Positions 34,735 to 45,700 of a DNA stretch of 64,000 bases are shown here, in pieces. This DNA comes from Panagrolaimus kolymaensis (taxonomy: Eukaryota > Nematoda > Chromadorea > Rhabditida > Panagrolaimidae). The notes beneath the pieces were generated by a model, which was given only the letters and a program-made list of their open reading frames with translations, was not told the origin of the DNA and did not search any database. The stretch is from the NCBI GenBank assembly GCA_028622995.1, contig JAJQJQ010000006.1, forward strand, positions 6,758,001 to 6,822,000. The letters are read 5' to 3'. Numbering within the stretch: the first letter of the stretch is position 1; the number at the start of each line of letters is the position of its first letter. The position numbers and the translations under genes are program-made.

Positions 34735-36570
34735 ATGGCTATTCTAAATTCCCTTAAAACTGAAGGATGGAAGGTGGATGAAGTTAAGCTTCGTGAATTA
34801 AGGGATGGTGATATTGAAAATATCAGCAAACAAGAATTGCAAAAACTTCTTTTAGATGTTTGTTGTTTTCATATTTATTTTTATAATTATTTCGATTATC
34901 CCACTTTTTTTAGAATGACATTAAAGATTTTGGTGAAGCTTTTTTATCGGATGCAATTGCAAAAAGTTCTTTGAAAGGTCCATTTGTGGTTCAACTTTCA
35001 AAATGGGAAAATGTTAGTTATCCCAAAATTAATGAACATTTTCAAAATGATGGAGTATGCTCAATGGTTTTAACCGATGGATCCAAATCTATCAAAGCTA
35101 TGACAACTGAACCTTTAGCAAAGATCAGGTAGTAATCAACATAAACGATTATATTCAAAGCTTTATATTATTTTTTTTATAGCGGTGAAACTCCATATGG
35201 CGCCAAAATTCTTATAACTGGCGATGTTCAAATTGAGCATGGTATTATTCAATTAACAAGCAAAAATTGTAATTTAATTGGTGGAAATGTTGAAAAGTTA
35301 GTTGAAAAATGGAAAACTGAAAGATATTCGAGTAATAAAGATGCTAGAAACACATCGGAAGCTCCTAAATGGGTTTCTGTTGGTAAAGCTGGTGGTGCTT
35401 TAGCTGCAAATAAAGGAAAAGATAATTTTAAAGCTATGGCGGTTGCGGCGGGTGAAACAAAGCCCGTTGAAACTAATTTAGAATTTGAAGCAGCTCGACA
35501 ACAAGAAATTGCAAATTTGCAAGAAATGCGTAAAAATGTTTCCATTCCAAATGTTAAACTCCCTCCAAAGGTAAATCAAGAAATAGCTGAAGCCAAAGAA
35601 GATATTCCATCGCAAAATAATAGCTATAATAATTATGAACGAAATCCTCCTCCACAAATGAGAGATAAAAATGAAAGAGGGTCAGAAATTAGACCAAATC
35701 GATATGAAAACACTAACAGAGGAAATTATCGAGGTCGCGGAAATAATCGCAATGATAACTACCGTGATTACAATGATGGTAATCGTCCTGATACCCGAAA
35801 GGAAAGCAGTCGTCCAAGTACTTCACGTCCTTCATTTCGAGGCAGCAGCAATCGTGACAGTTAGTTTATATTTTTAAGAATTAAATGATAAATCAAACTT
35901 TATTATTGCAGATTATGAAGATATTCGAACTTATACCAGTCGGCCTTCAGATATTCCAACCCTTTTTGATCATATTCTTACTCAAGTTCCAAATGCAGCA
36001 ATTCAACCTTCTGCAAATAAGCAAGATGGAGTTCAAAGTAATCAAAATCGATCGAATAATTATTATGACAATAATAGTAAGCCGCGAGGACATCAAAATC
36101 AACCACAAAATTTTACCAACAATGCGCCAACTCAAGGTAGTTTTTTGTTAAATTTAATTATTTTTGGTTGCTTCATGTATTAATTTTTAGGATTTTCTCA
36201 AATGAGAATGTCAAATCCTCCACCACAAAATTACCAAAACGAAGGACATAATAATTTTAATAATCGGGGAAATTATCGAGGTCGAGGTGGTGGTGGACGT
36301 GGTGGACAAGGAAGGCCTTTTCAAAACAACAGTTATGGTCAACAGCGTCATCCTCATCCTCCTCCTCCACAACAACAGCAATCAAATCCATATTTTGTTC
36401 CTAATCCCAATTCTTATCCTCCACAACAACAGCAACAAGCTGGTTACAATCGTCCACAACGTCATCATTTTCCATCACCAGGAACTATTACTGCTGAAGC
36501 GTTTCCACCATTAAATGATGATGGAAATAATATAAAGAGAAAAACTTGGACATCATCAAAAAGAAATTGA
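34735..36570 (+). CDS. TDRD3: TDRD3 homologue with OB-fold, without Tudor domain
   Basis: Exons 34735-34857, 34914-35128, 35183-35859, 35912-36136, 36191-36570, giving 539 aa. The N-terminal 160 residues are the RMI1-like DUF1767/OB-fold of TDRD3: LKTEGWKVDE, DNDIKDFGEAFL, LKGPFVVQLSKWENVSYPK, TPYGAKILITGDV, and NLIGGNVEKLVEKWKTER. Next is FEAARQQEIANLQEMRK, also a TDRD3 feature. The rest is disordered: RGNYRGRGNNR, a segment YEDIRTYTSRPSDIPTLFDHIL, an RGG block (RGRGGGGRGGQG) and Pro/Gln tracts. TDRD3 pairs with topoisomerase IIIB on RNA and DNA; the OB-fold is the TOP3B-binding part. I see neither UBA nor Tudor in this frame or in the 0.8 kb after the stop. The Tudor sits in the gene immediately upstream. 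Confidence 0.88.
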
Positions 36571-37397
36571 TGAATCCAATAATGGCTATAAATTGCCTTC
36601 CGTTGAATGATGGATTAAAAAATATTATTTCATTCTTGTTCTTTGTTTTACTGTAGCTTGTTTATCAAGTCTTATTATTAATTAATCATCCCAAAAATAT
36701 TTTATCAAGTTATTGTTTAACTGTTTTCGTTTTTCTTTGAATATTGTTACATTGATTCGTATGTGCAAAAAATTTAAAAAACGCGTTAAAATGATTTAAC
36801 AACCAAGATACTTTTCCACTTTACAATTTTTGAAGCCTCTTAGATTTCGAAAGCGAATAGACTCACGAAATAATAAAAACAATAAGGTGTTTCATTGGAT
36901 AAAATGAAACCGATGGGTACATTTAAAAGTTGCTGTTTTGACTGATGCATAGCATAAAATTTTGTTCTCATAGTTTGTGCTGTTATTTTAAAATTCCATC
37001 ATTCTAAAATTTTGTTTTCATTTCACAACCAATAAGACCGGTCGATTTTTTCAAAGATTGCGATCTAATATCATCTTTTTGCCTTCTAACATTCATGGAC
37101 AATTGATCGTTGTTCATTTGATGAAACCTGTGGAAATAAATCACATCCATTATTGTCTTAATTGAGTCATAATAAATTTTTGAGAATCGGTTATCCATCC
37201 AAGTTTGCTGGACTTTAAAATTCAAAAATCTAACATCATTCGTAAAATATTGGCTTACTGCGGTTCAAAACAATTTTATAAAACTCGAGTTCGATCTTCA
37301 AACAAAAAAAAAAGCGCAAAACACGCATTTTCTACTTGCATCATTTTTTATTTCTGAAATATTTCAATATTTAAAATTATTCTGCTGATTTATTTAA
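36571..37397. other. intergenic region upstream of ISCA1
   Basis: 827 bases with the TDRD3 3' UTR and the presumed promoter of the ISCA1-NAA40 pair. An open frame at 37004-37225 (-) looks random. No Tudor exon, RNA gene or repeat was recognised. Confidence 0.5.
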
Positions 37398-37851
37398 ATG
37401 CATGTAAGTAAAATTGTAAATACTACAGCTCGAGTAGTTAAAGGCTTCGCGCGAATTCGACCATCTGATCCAACAAGAAAAGCTTTAACATTAACACCAG
37501 AAGCGGTAAAACGAGTGAAAGAATTATTATCTCAAAGACCTGATTCAACTGCTTTAAAGGTTTGTATTATTATAGCTTTTCTTTGTTATTGAAGTGACTC
37601 GTTTTCAGATTGGTGTACAACAGAAAGGATGCAATGGATTTACTTATACTCTCGATTATTCAAATCAAAAAGCTAAATTTGATGAAGAAGTTGAACAAGA
37701 TGGCGTGAAAGTATGGATTGATTCAAAAGCTCAGCTATCATTACTTGGAAGTGAAATGGATTTTCAAGAAAGTCGTCTATCTGAAGGTTTCGTATTTCGT
37801 AATCCAAATATCAAAGGAACATGTGGATGTGGCGAAAGCTTTAATATTTGA
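37398..37851 (+). CDS. ISCA1: Mitochondrial iron-sulfur cluster assembly protein ISCA1
   Basis: Exons 37398-37559 and 37609-37851, joined in phase 0, give 134 aa, the usual ISCA size. ISCA1 is an A-type scaffold or carrier needed for maturation of mitochondrial [4Fe-4S] proteins together with ISCA2 and IBA57. The N-terminus is basic and lacks acid residues (MHVSKIVNTTARVVKGFARI), fitting a mitochondrial presequence. The core has ALTLTPEAVKRVKELL, GVQQKGCNGFTYTLDY, and the C-terminal FRNPNIKGTCGCGESFNI. The three family cysteines are therefore present: one in GCNGF and two in CGCGESF. The downstream gene starts 192 bases after the stop, so the two are likely co-transcribed. Confidence 0.95.
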
Positions 37852-38043
37852 TGAAATGAACATTTATTGATTGTACATATATCTCCCAGTGTTTAGGATT
37901 ACTAATAAGTGCATGAATTTGACTAGAATAAAGATTATAAAGAGTTTTATGTATGTATTTTTTTTGAATGATATTTACAAAGTTTAAAACTTTGAGTCGT
38001 ATCTAAACTTGCTAACTTTGCTTTTCTTATCATTTTTTGTTAG
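37852..38043 (+). other. operon-type spacer with poly(A) signal and acceptor
   Basis: 192 bases between ISCA1 and NAA40. AATAAA lies at 37927-37932, and TTTTTTGTTAG ends at 38043 directly before the NAA40 ATG. A poly(A) signal followed about 110 bases later by a trans-splice acceptor is the classic arrangement inside nematode operons. Confidence 0.65.
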
Positions 38044-39023
38044 ATGAAAGATAATCCAGCTTTCAAGAAGCTTGTTAAAAAGGCAACTAAAATGCCAAAT
38101 GCTATCAAACAAACTGGATGTGAGCCGCCAACACCAAAGACTTTAGATGGGTGAGTTTTTGCCTTTCTTTATTTCGCTTTTAGCTTCCTTTCTTTTTAGA
38201 GAAATTCTCACTTTAGAATATTACTGGGCAACAAATCTTCATTCTGCACAATCTCTCTGGATTTTTGAACTCTTCAATGATAACATGATTGGAATGTATG
38301 TTGACTATTTCATTTATTTTTAACCTTTAAACATTTTTCAGGTACAAACAATCAAACTGGGGATATGAAGAAGAATCAAAAAAGCAAGAGTTACAAGCCA
38401 CAACCGCTCGATTTATTATTGTTAAAGATTCTAAAAAGAAGCATGTTGGTTATATTCATTATCGCTTTGTTATTGACAATGGTATTCCTGCCGTTTATTG
38501 GTAATCAAAATTGCATTTAAGACTTTTACAATAATATGATAGATTTTTAGTTATGAACTTCAAATCGCTGCTGCATATCAAAAACGTGGTATAGGATCTG
38601 TGTTGCTTAATATTTTATTTGATTTAGCTAAAAAGTAAGTATTTTATAGAGTTTAGCACCTTTACTTTATCTTCATTTTTTAGGACGGGTATGCATAAAG
38701 TTATGGCAACTGTATTTTGTTTCAATGGGCACTCGTTAGCTTTCTTCCACAAAAATGGTTTTCGTCTTGATGAAACTTCACCAAATGATGGAGAACACGA
38801 TTATGTTATTCTTTCACGCTGCGTTCTCCCTGGAAAAGAACCAATAATGAACAATGAAAATGCAACCATAGAAAATGATATTATTTCTCAATTAATTCGC
38901 TCAAATCTTGGTCCTAAAGAGCCTCAACAACAACATCCTGACCATGTATCAAAATCGGTTATCCTCAAAGCTTCAACTGAAGCTAAAAAGAACATTAAGG
39001 ATTCAGCTATTGTGGAAATGTGA
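38044..39023 (+). CDS. NAA40: N-alpha-acetyltransferase NAA40 (NatD)
   Basis: Exons 38044-38150, 38200-38295, 38342-38500, 38551-38634, 38684-39023, giving 261 aa. NAA40 acetylates the N-terminal serine of histones H4 and H2A. The GNAT fold has LWIFELFNDNMIGMYKQSNWGYEEESKKQEL, which parallels the MY-x-QS-x-WGW motif of the family. It is followed by FIIVKDSKKKHVGYIHYRF, YCYELQIAAAYQKRGIGSVLLNIL (acetyl-CoA motif Q-x-R-G-I-G), and KVMATVFCFNGHSLAFFHKNGF. The end of the fold is the ILSR core (YVILSRC). Compared with human, a roughly 60-residue C-terminal extension rich in Asn and Lys is added and the N-terminal basic region is shorter. The start lies immediately behind an acceptor. Placed in an operon with ISCA1. 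Confidence 0.93.
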
Positions 39024-39076
39024 AATATTGTTTTGTCTGTTTTTATTTATTATGTTTGTTATGTTTTAATTTTTTG

Positions 39077-39082
39077 AATAAA
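39077..39082 (+). terminator. poly(A) signal of NAA40
   Basis: AATAAA 54 bases after the NAA40 stop, in T-rich context, followed by TAGAATTTTC. It is the likely 3' end of the ISCA1-NAA40 operon. Confidence 0.55.
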
Positions 39083-39398
39083 TAGAATTTTCATCAATAC
39101 TCTTTTATTTTTCCATTGTGAATAATTTTAATTAAACCAAGCAAGAAAAAAAGCAGTTCACTTATTAAGTCGCTTTTATGTTTGTTATATGCTACTCTTT
39201 TTTGTTGATAGTTTTTACATCAAGACCATTTTATTTTCGTTTAAACATAGCAAGAAGAAAAAGAAGAGATATTCCCGTATTCGTTTGGGAAAAATTTTTC
39301 GGTAAAAAAAGGATCGATGAGATACGCGTCGAGTGAATTTGAGATTTTTTTTGGAATTCTGGAATGCATGCATCAATGAAGCGTTTTGATTTTCTTCT

Positions 39399-40841
39399 TC
39401 AATCAACTGATTTCAACATGGTTAAAAATGGATTAGGTTTGGATGATTTTGCGTGACGATAAGCTATAAAATGAATGAGGCTTTTATGATATCTTTTTTT
39501 TCTTCTGCGAAGTTTATAAAACTTACCATGAACCGTGCAAATCATCCATTCGCGTCGATTTATTCTTCCATCTTTATTTATATCACAAAACCTTATAAAA
39601 TTTCTTCCACATTTTCGAACATTTTTAAGTTGCCTTAAAGTTGTTCGAAATTCTTTCCATTCATTTCTTTCAATTTCGCTATTTCCATTTGAATCAAGCA
39701 TTGCAAATTTCCATTTTGCTACTTGTGGCTTCCTTCGTTTTGGTGCATTTGGAATTAATGGAGATTTTTCTCGCATTTCTTTAGAAAGAATTCCAAAGAG
39801 TTTTCGATAGAATAATAATTCCTTTTCTGGTAAACAGCCTGAAATTAAAATCAAAATAAGTTTTAATGTTTGCGAAAAGAATTTTTTTTGCTGTTTTTAA
39901 CTTTGATTTTCTTGTTATCGCGACTCGCGAGCTTCTTTATTGGCGCCTGAAAGTTAATCCTACCTTTGATGCTTCCAATTTTATGTGAGAGTTTCTTCCT
40001 CGATGCTTTTTTGCATTCATCTATCGAAGTGACTAAACTACTTCCAGATGGTTCACCAGTAATTGGATGAACACACCAACAAAATTTCCTTGATGGTTTT
40101 TGATGACATTGAATTTCAATATAAAATTTATCATTATCTCCAGTGCATTTAGGAATAAATATTGTATCCAAATATTGTGGTTCAATACTTGAAATAACTT
40201 TTTCACGTTCCAAGCGACAATTTGGTTTTTCAATGCTTATTTGAGGTGAATCAGCTTTTTTAGTGATGGATTCCAAGAAAATTGCTGATGGGTCATCTTC
40301 TTGACTTTCAACAACTCCTCCTTTTGGTGATATGGAAGTTGGGGAAGTTTTGGATGATGGAAGTTCATAAATTGGTAGCGAATTATCATCATTTGGTTCG
40401 GGAAGTACATTAGCTAAAAATGAAAGATAAAAATTGATTTATTGTTTATTTCAATAAAAAAGAAGCAAGCAATGAGGAAGCAAATCAACAAACAAATAAG
40501 TTAATTAAATAGCAGACGAAAACGACAAACTACATATAAAAAAGCAGACAATCACAAGGAAGCTTTTTGATGATGATAAAGGCAGCCGATGGAGATGATA
40601 AAAAGAAAAACAAAGAAAACAACCAACAACGAAAAAAATAAAAAGAAAAAAAATGTTACAAACTTTGATATGTCAAATCTTGATAATCATTTTTGAAGTT
40701 GCCACCACCGCTATTAAAGAATGATGCAAATGAAGATGATGGCAGCTGATAATCGAAAGTTTCTTCATGGGAATAAATATTAGATAAAGTTGTTTCAGGA
40801 AAAGATGAAATTACAATGGTCAAAAGCAGCACCCGAAACAT
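39399..40841 (-). CDS. SMOC-like secreted protein A: thyroglobulin type-1 plus EF-hand domain
   Basis: Minus-strand exons 40841-40664, 40413-39964, 39838-39527, 39463-39399, giving 334 aa. Signal peptide MFRVLLLTIVISSFPETTLS. A low-complexity acidic spacer follows. The thyroglobulin type-1 domain has CRLEREKV, FIPKCTGDNDKFY, IEIQCHQ, KFCWCVHPITGEPSGSS and DECKK; the CWCV signature is intact. A basic linker leads to the SPARC-like extracellular calcium-binding (EC) domain with two EF-hand loops, AMLDSNGNSEIERNEW and RFCDINKDGRINRREW, the second having paired Cys. This is the layout of SMOC proteins, matrix modulators of BMP signalling; C. elegans has smoc-1. Compared with gene B to the right it lacks the Kazal/follistatin-like part. 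Reading through intron 2 would add a Lys-rich tail, an alternative form worth noting. Confidence 0.87.
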
Positions 40842-41240
40842 TTTCAGTTGTTTTTTGTTTTAAAAAAGTTTTTTAATTCGAATAATTAAAAAACTTTGCT
40901 GCTTTTCTTCGTTGAAAGCACTTTGTCGTCGTTGCTCGCTTCTTTTTTTTTACTATCTATAGTAGTCACAAATTTTAGAGAATTATGAGGCGCCAATAAT
41001 GAAATCGACTTTCTTCGTCATTAAAAAAAGTAGCAACAAAGGTACATACACGAAGGTTGCCAAAAAAAGGAGCGACAAAAAATAAAATAAATAAAAAACA
41101 TTTCCGTAGCTATTTTTTTTCTTTAACTGCTATTCTTCTTTTCTTTTTTAAAATAAAAAACGGTGACAATAAGATGTTTATTTTTTTATCGGCCGTAAAA
41201 ATGTTGCGAAATGATGAGCAGAAAAAAAAGAATATGAAAC
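40842..41240. other. spacer between the two SMOC-like genes
   Basis: Upstream region of gene A and downstream of gene B. It includes T-rich and A-rich tracts and a TTCTTCGTT-type repeat near 40910. No additional exon is seen. Confidence 0.4.
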
Positions 41241-43858
41241 TTAAAAAATCGAGAAAAAGATTAAATTACAAAAATTAAAAGTAGGATGGCTTTTTCTTTT
41301 TTGAGAAACAACAAAATACGCACATGAAAAGCAATATATTGAGAATCTGAATAAAAAAAAAAACAGACGTTTTAAATTTAAAATTGATGAATTATGACGA
41401 ATTTTACGAGAAGTTTGGGAACGACGAAGGGATTTAAAGGTATCCCATGCAATCGCTAGAAAAATGGGAATGTTAAAAAAGCTGTAAAAGTTAGTTAGTT
41501 TTATTTTTATGGCTCTCAAGTGCCATAGGGAATTATGGGTGTTGTGTGTTTATGTTTTGGTGTAAATTGGGTTAATGGGTTTAAAGCTGGAAAAGTTTGT
41601 TTTAGAAGTCTAAAATGAGGCCATCGTTTTTCAGAAGCAACGAAGCTATATAAACCTTTCATTGAAAGTTTTACGGTTTTTTGATTGAAAAAATTAGGCT
41701 TTTATCTTTTAAAATAAATAAAAAATGACGATGACAAAAAACTTTTGTTTCAAAGCGGCGTTCAAAAATTTCGGGTGGATAAAAGTGCCAATTTATCTTT
41801 GAACCTTTTAACTTAAAAAACAAAAAATATTTAAAAGTGCTTTTATTCTAAAAATAAAGCCACTTTCTATTGTCTTTAAATGAGACAAATGACGAATCTA
41901 CCGTTATTTTTTTTTATACTTTTTGGTACTTAAATAACCTTTCAAGTTTTTTCTTGTCGGCTTTTATTCTTAAAAAGGCTCATCAAAATTCTAACAATTT
42001 TTTTGTTTCATTCCAAAAATTCCAAAATAATCATAAAAAGTGTTCGTTGTTCTTATGTTAAAAACAAAAAAGCGGCATTATTGCATTCTTCAACCTGCTT
42101 ATCGCCGCCGCTGCTACAGCTCTCAAAAAAATATTAGTTGCTGCCTTGAGGGGCGGTAAAGTTCAAAGCAAAATAAATAAATAAAAAACTAAAACACACA
42201 AATAAATTCTTATTTTTTTGTTTCGGTTTTATTTTGTTAGTTTTAAAAATAGAAAATTGAAAATGGACACAATTAAGATCTTAAGTACTTAAAAGCAAAA
42301 CTTGAAAATAAAAGCTTACATCCAAAATCAATTTTAAGGCAGGTGGTCCATTCTTGTAAATCAATCAAGCGATCACTATTCTTGTCACAAAATTTATAAA
42401 AGCTTCGAGCGCATGCGGTTGGTTTAACAACTAAAACAGTTAAACGACGTTCAATGGAAAGTTCATCCATTGAAAGTCGGCCATTTTCATCGATATCAAG
42501 TTTATTAAAACGCCATACAAGGATTTCACGTTCTAATGTTTCACCAGGTTCATCACCTGCAAAAATAAATTCAAGATAAACTATGACTTTAAAAAAAATT
42601 TAAAACAACCTTGATGATGTGAATGTTCATTTGGAACATTATCATATTCTCGCCGATATACATCCAAAATATTACTGTTGAAAATTATTCTTTCAACATT
42701 TCCACATTCAGCTATAAAAAAAAGAAGGGTAAAAGAAAGAGGTCATCGTTTAAACTTTAAAGATTGATTTACTTGAACTCCATCGAGAGAGAGAAAAACA
42801 ACAAATTCAAAATACAAAGAAATTAATCAATTTGGAAAGTTAAATTTAATGCCCACTAACGAAAAGTGGAATAACGCAAAGTAAAAAAAACAAACCTGTC
42901 ACATTTATCGGTGTTGTTGTTAAATGATGTTCCATTTTTTCGATTTTGCCATTAGCACCCACGTGAATTGCTGCAAGAACAACAAAAAAAGTTAAGAGGG
43001 AGATAAGATTGGAATGTGTTAAACTTAATTTTAAACTATGCCTTTTTCAAATTTAAATTTTAAGTTAAAAAGTAATCAAAAATTAGTTAATATTTTTTTC
43101 AAGCTCGTCAAAAACATTAAAAAATGCTTACTATTAAGATGGTGGCAATCAGGCATTTTATTAGTATTTATTGCGACAGATGTTGATGGAATTGGATTTC
43201 CATGATTTGTTGAACACCAACAATATCCTATCACTGAATGACACTGAAATTATAAAATCTTAAAAATCCAAAATAGTATTTCAAAGAAACCTGAATTTGT
43301 GCATAAAGTTTAGTAATTTTATCACAAATAGGTACAAATTCATTTGCATATTTGATTGAATTAGATCGAATTAATTTTAATTGAAATTCTCGTTCCAATG
43401 GGCATCTCTCAGTTATTTGACAATCACCCATTCTATGCATTTCCACAGGTAAACCATAACATACAATTCGATTAAGTTCGCATGGATTTAAATATGTTTT
43501 TCCATTAGTTCCACAAATTTTTGGTCCATTTATATCTTTTTCCGTGCATAATATTTCTCGCTTACATCGTTCGTCATTAAGGCCTCGTTCGTCATCACCA
43601 TGGCCCTAAAAAAAGTTAGTTGAAACTCAAAAAAAATTTAGTTCAGTAACTAAAGCTCCAAAGTTACATTATCTCATGGATGGATTTTTTTATTTATATT
43701 ATTTTCTTGACATATTGTTTCTGTAGGATCTTAATTATAATTATTTTTTTCTTATCACTTACATTCAAAATATGATCATCATTTATTTCTGCAGTTGTTG
43801 TTGAAGCAATCATAAATTTGATTAAAAAGCAAAGTAAGAGCGTCATCATTTTCGTCAT
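41241..43858 (-). CDS. SMOC-like secreted protein B: Kazal/follistatin-like, thyroglobulin type-1 and EF-hand domains
   Basis: Minus-strand exons 43858-43763, 43605-43291, 43243-43132, 42970-42896, 42711-42610, 42556-42320 and a tentative last exon 41455-41241, about 383 aa. Signal peptide MTKMMTLLLCFLIKFMIAS. A Kazal/follistatin-like domain has CKREILC, ICGTNGKTYLNPCELN, IVCYG and GDC. The thyroglobulin type-1 part runs from CPLEREFQLKL to CHSVIGYCWCSTNHGNPIP and PDC. The EC domain has EREILVWRFNKLDIDENGRLSMDEL and YKFCDKNSDRLIDLQEW, two EF-hand loops of which the second has six-residue spacing like gene A. This is the fuller SMOC arrangement. The last exon is weak: an acceptor at 41456-41457 keeps frame to SIAWDTFKSLRRSQTSRK, but the remaining Phe-rich tail to the stop at 41241 may not be real. 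Confidence 0.82.
41456..42319 (-). other. long last intron of SMOC-like gene B (tentative)
   Basis: About 860 bases between the second EF-hand exon and the proposed last exon. It includes a GC-richer patch near 42100 and low-complexity frames. If the proposed last exon is wrong the real 3' end could lie inside this stretch; I found no better alternative. Confidence 0.35.
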
Positions 43859-45700
43859 CTTCTTCTTTTTTATTATTAAGTCCAGTTTATTAGTTTTCGA
43901 GTCAGTTAGTAGTCAGTCAGAGTCAATGGATGAATAAAGTCTTTGCTTTTTACAGGGTCTATGGTGCATTTCCTGCAAAAAAAAAATAACATACATTCAT
44001 ACATGCATCTAAGGTCAAAGTTGCAAATTATAGTATCCCATGGGAAAAAGGAAGGGGATGATGATCATCTCGACTAATGAGCTTATCATTATCCTTCTCA
44101 ACAACAACAACGACGACGCGAAAACGAAACACATCCAACCCACTTTTCTTCAAGAAAGGGGCTAAGAAAAAATGGGAAATGGATTCCTTTGAATTACTTT
44201 TTGACAAAATAAAAAGTTTTTCAGGAAATATTGTTGCGAAATCTTCGGATGTTTAAAAATGACGACGAGAAAAAAAAGTTTGTTGCTTTTTTGGAAACTA
44301 ATTTTGGTTACAACAAAATTTATTTTTGGAAATATGCAAGATCGCTTTTCTTCTTTCTTTTTTTGAGTTTACGTTTTGTATACACGCGATGATTAAACCA
44401 CCCGGAGCCACCACGAGGAATATAAAGAAATTAGGAAATACTTGAAAAGCAAAATTTACGTCATTTAATGTGGCTGAATAAATTAGTTATAAAAGAAGCG
44501 AGAAAAAAAACAAAAGAAGCTACATTTAAACCAAAAAGCATTCATCATTTAATCATGTGAACTCGAAGAGGAGGCAAGCTACAGTACTAAGAGAATTAAA
44601 AAAAAAAGAAGAAATGGTCGGCCAAAAATCAAAATGAAAAATATATAGCAAAAGATAAAACACGAAGCTAACTTAACGTAATTTCATATCAAAGTAAAGG
44701 AATTACGGTAATATCATGAGCTCCGAAATATCTGGATTTTAAACTTTTCCATTTAAAAGAAAGTTTGGTATATCACTTTTATCTGATTTATGATTTTTTT
44801 AAGCGTCTTATCTTTATAAAAAGTTAATTAACGATTAACAATATATGAAACCAGGGCCAAAGTTAAGGAAAGTATGCAGAAGTAAAAAAGTGTTATTTTA
44901 TTTTAGACAACTTTAAATTTTTTTTTTGAAAACTCGTTGATTCATCCTATGACGCTGGTGGTGGCCTAAAAAATTTTAAACCTGTACTCAAAATAGCGAC
45001 TTTGATTTCCTATGTTGTCTACCAACATACCAACATGTCTGGAAAAGCTGTCTAGAACTCAACCAAATTATTTCAACCTCTTTCACTTTTAGGTTTTAGG
45101 TATGTATGTAAACTCAAAATCAAAAAAATTTACTTTTCTTTATGAGTTTAGTCGTTGAGCAAATTTTAATACCGGAAAAGAATTTATTTTATTTTTTTAG
45201 CAAAAATGCAAACGTTTTTAACGAATAATCAGCCCACGTCCCGATTTTCTTGCGTTTTTACTTCGAATGAATGCTTTTTTGATTTGCTTACTTAGTTGCT
45301 TTTTTGCTTGTGAGCATCTCCGTAACAACATTGGTAAACCTCGAGGTTAATCTCAAATGTAATCACAAAAAAGAAGAATAAGAACAATGATACCTTTCAT
45401 TTATTTATTTTTTTAAACAAGGAAAATAATAATGAAATGAAAAGGAAAAAATAGATCAAAAAGCATTTCAATAAAAAATAAAATAAAGTCGTATGAGTAA
45501 AATGAACTATGACACTGCTTTTTAAGAGAAAACAAAAGTTTTGATTGCAAAGGAATAATAGATACTAGTTTAATTATTTGAATGTAAATAAGAGATCGCA
45601 CAATTAGTTGGTTTTTAACTAGCAAAATGTTAACCTTTACAAAACTCACAAAAAATTACAATCAAAAAAGCAAAAAGTGCAACATAGGCATTATTACCTT
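43859..45700. other. intergenic region upstream of SMOC-like gene B
   Basis: A/T-rich with no convincing coding frame; the frame at 45413-45649 (-) is repetitive. A TCAGT-rich stretch near 43900-43920 is the only local feature noted. Contains the presumed gene B promoter. Confidence 0.4.

Noticed and set aside
32941..36570. One single gene joining the Tudor and OB-fold parts
   Set aside because: The Tudor part precedes the OB-fold part, each has its own start behind an acceptor and its own stop, and the shared block occurs twice.
41870..42061. Plus-strand 63-codon frame in the SMOC spacer
   Set aside because: Low-complexity and inside the proposed intron of gene B.
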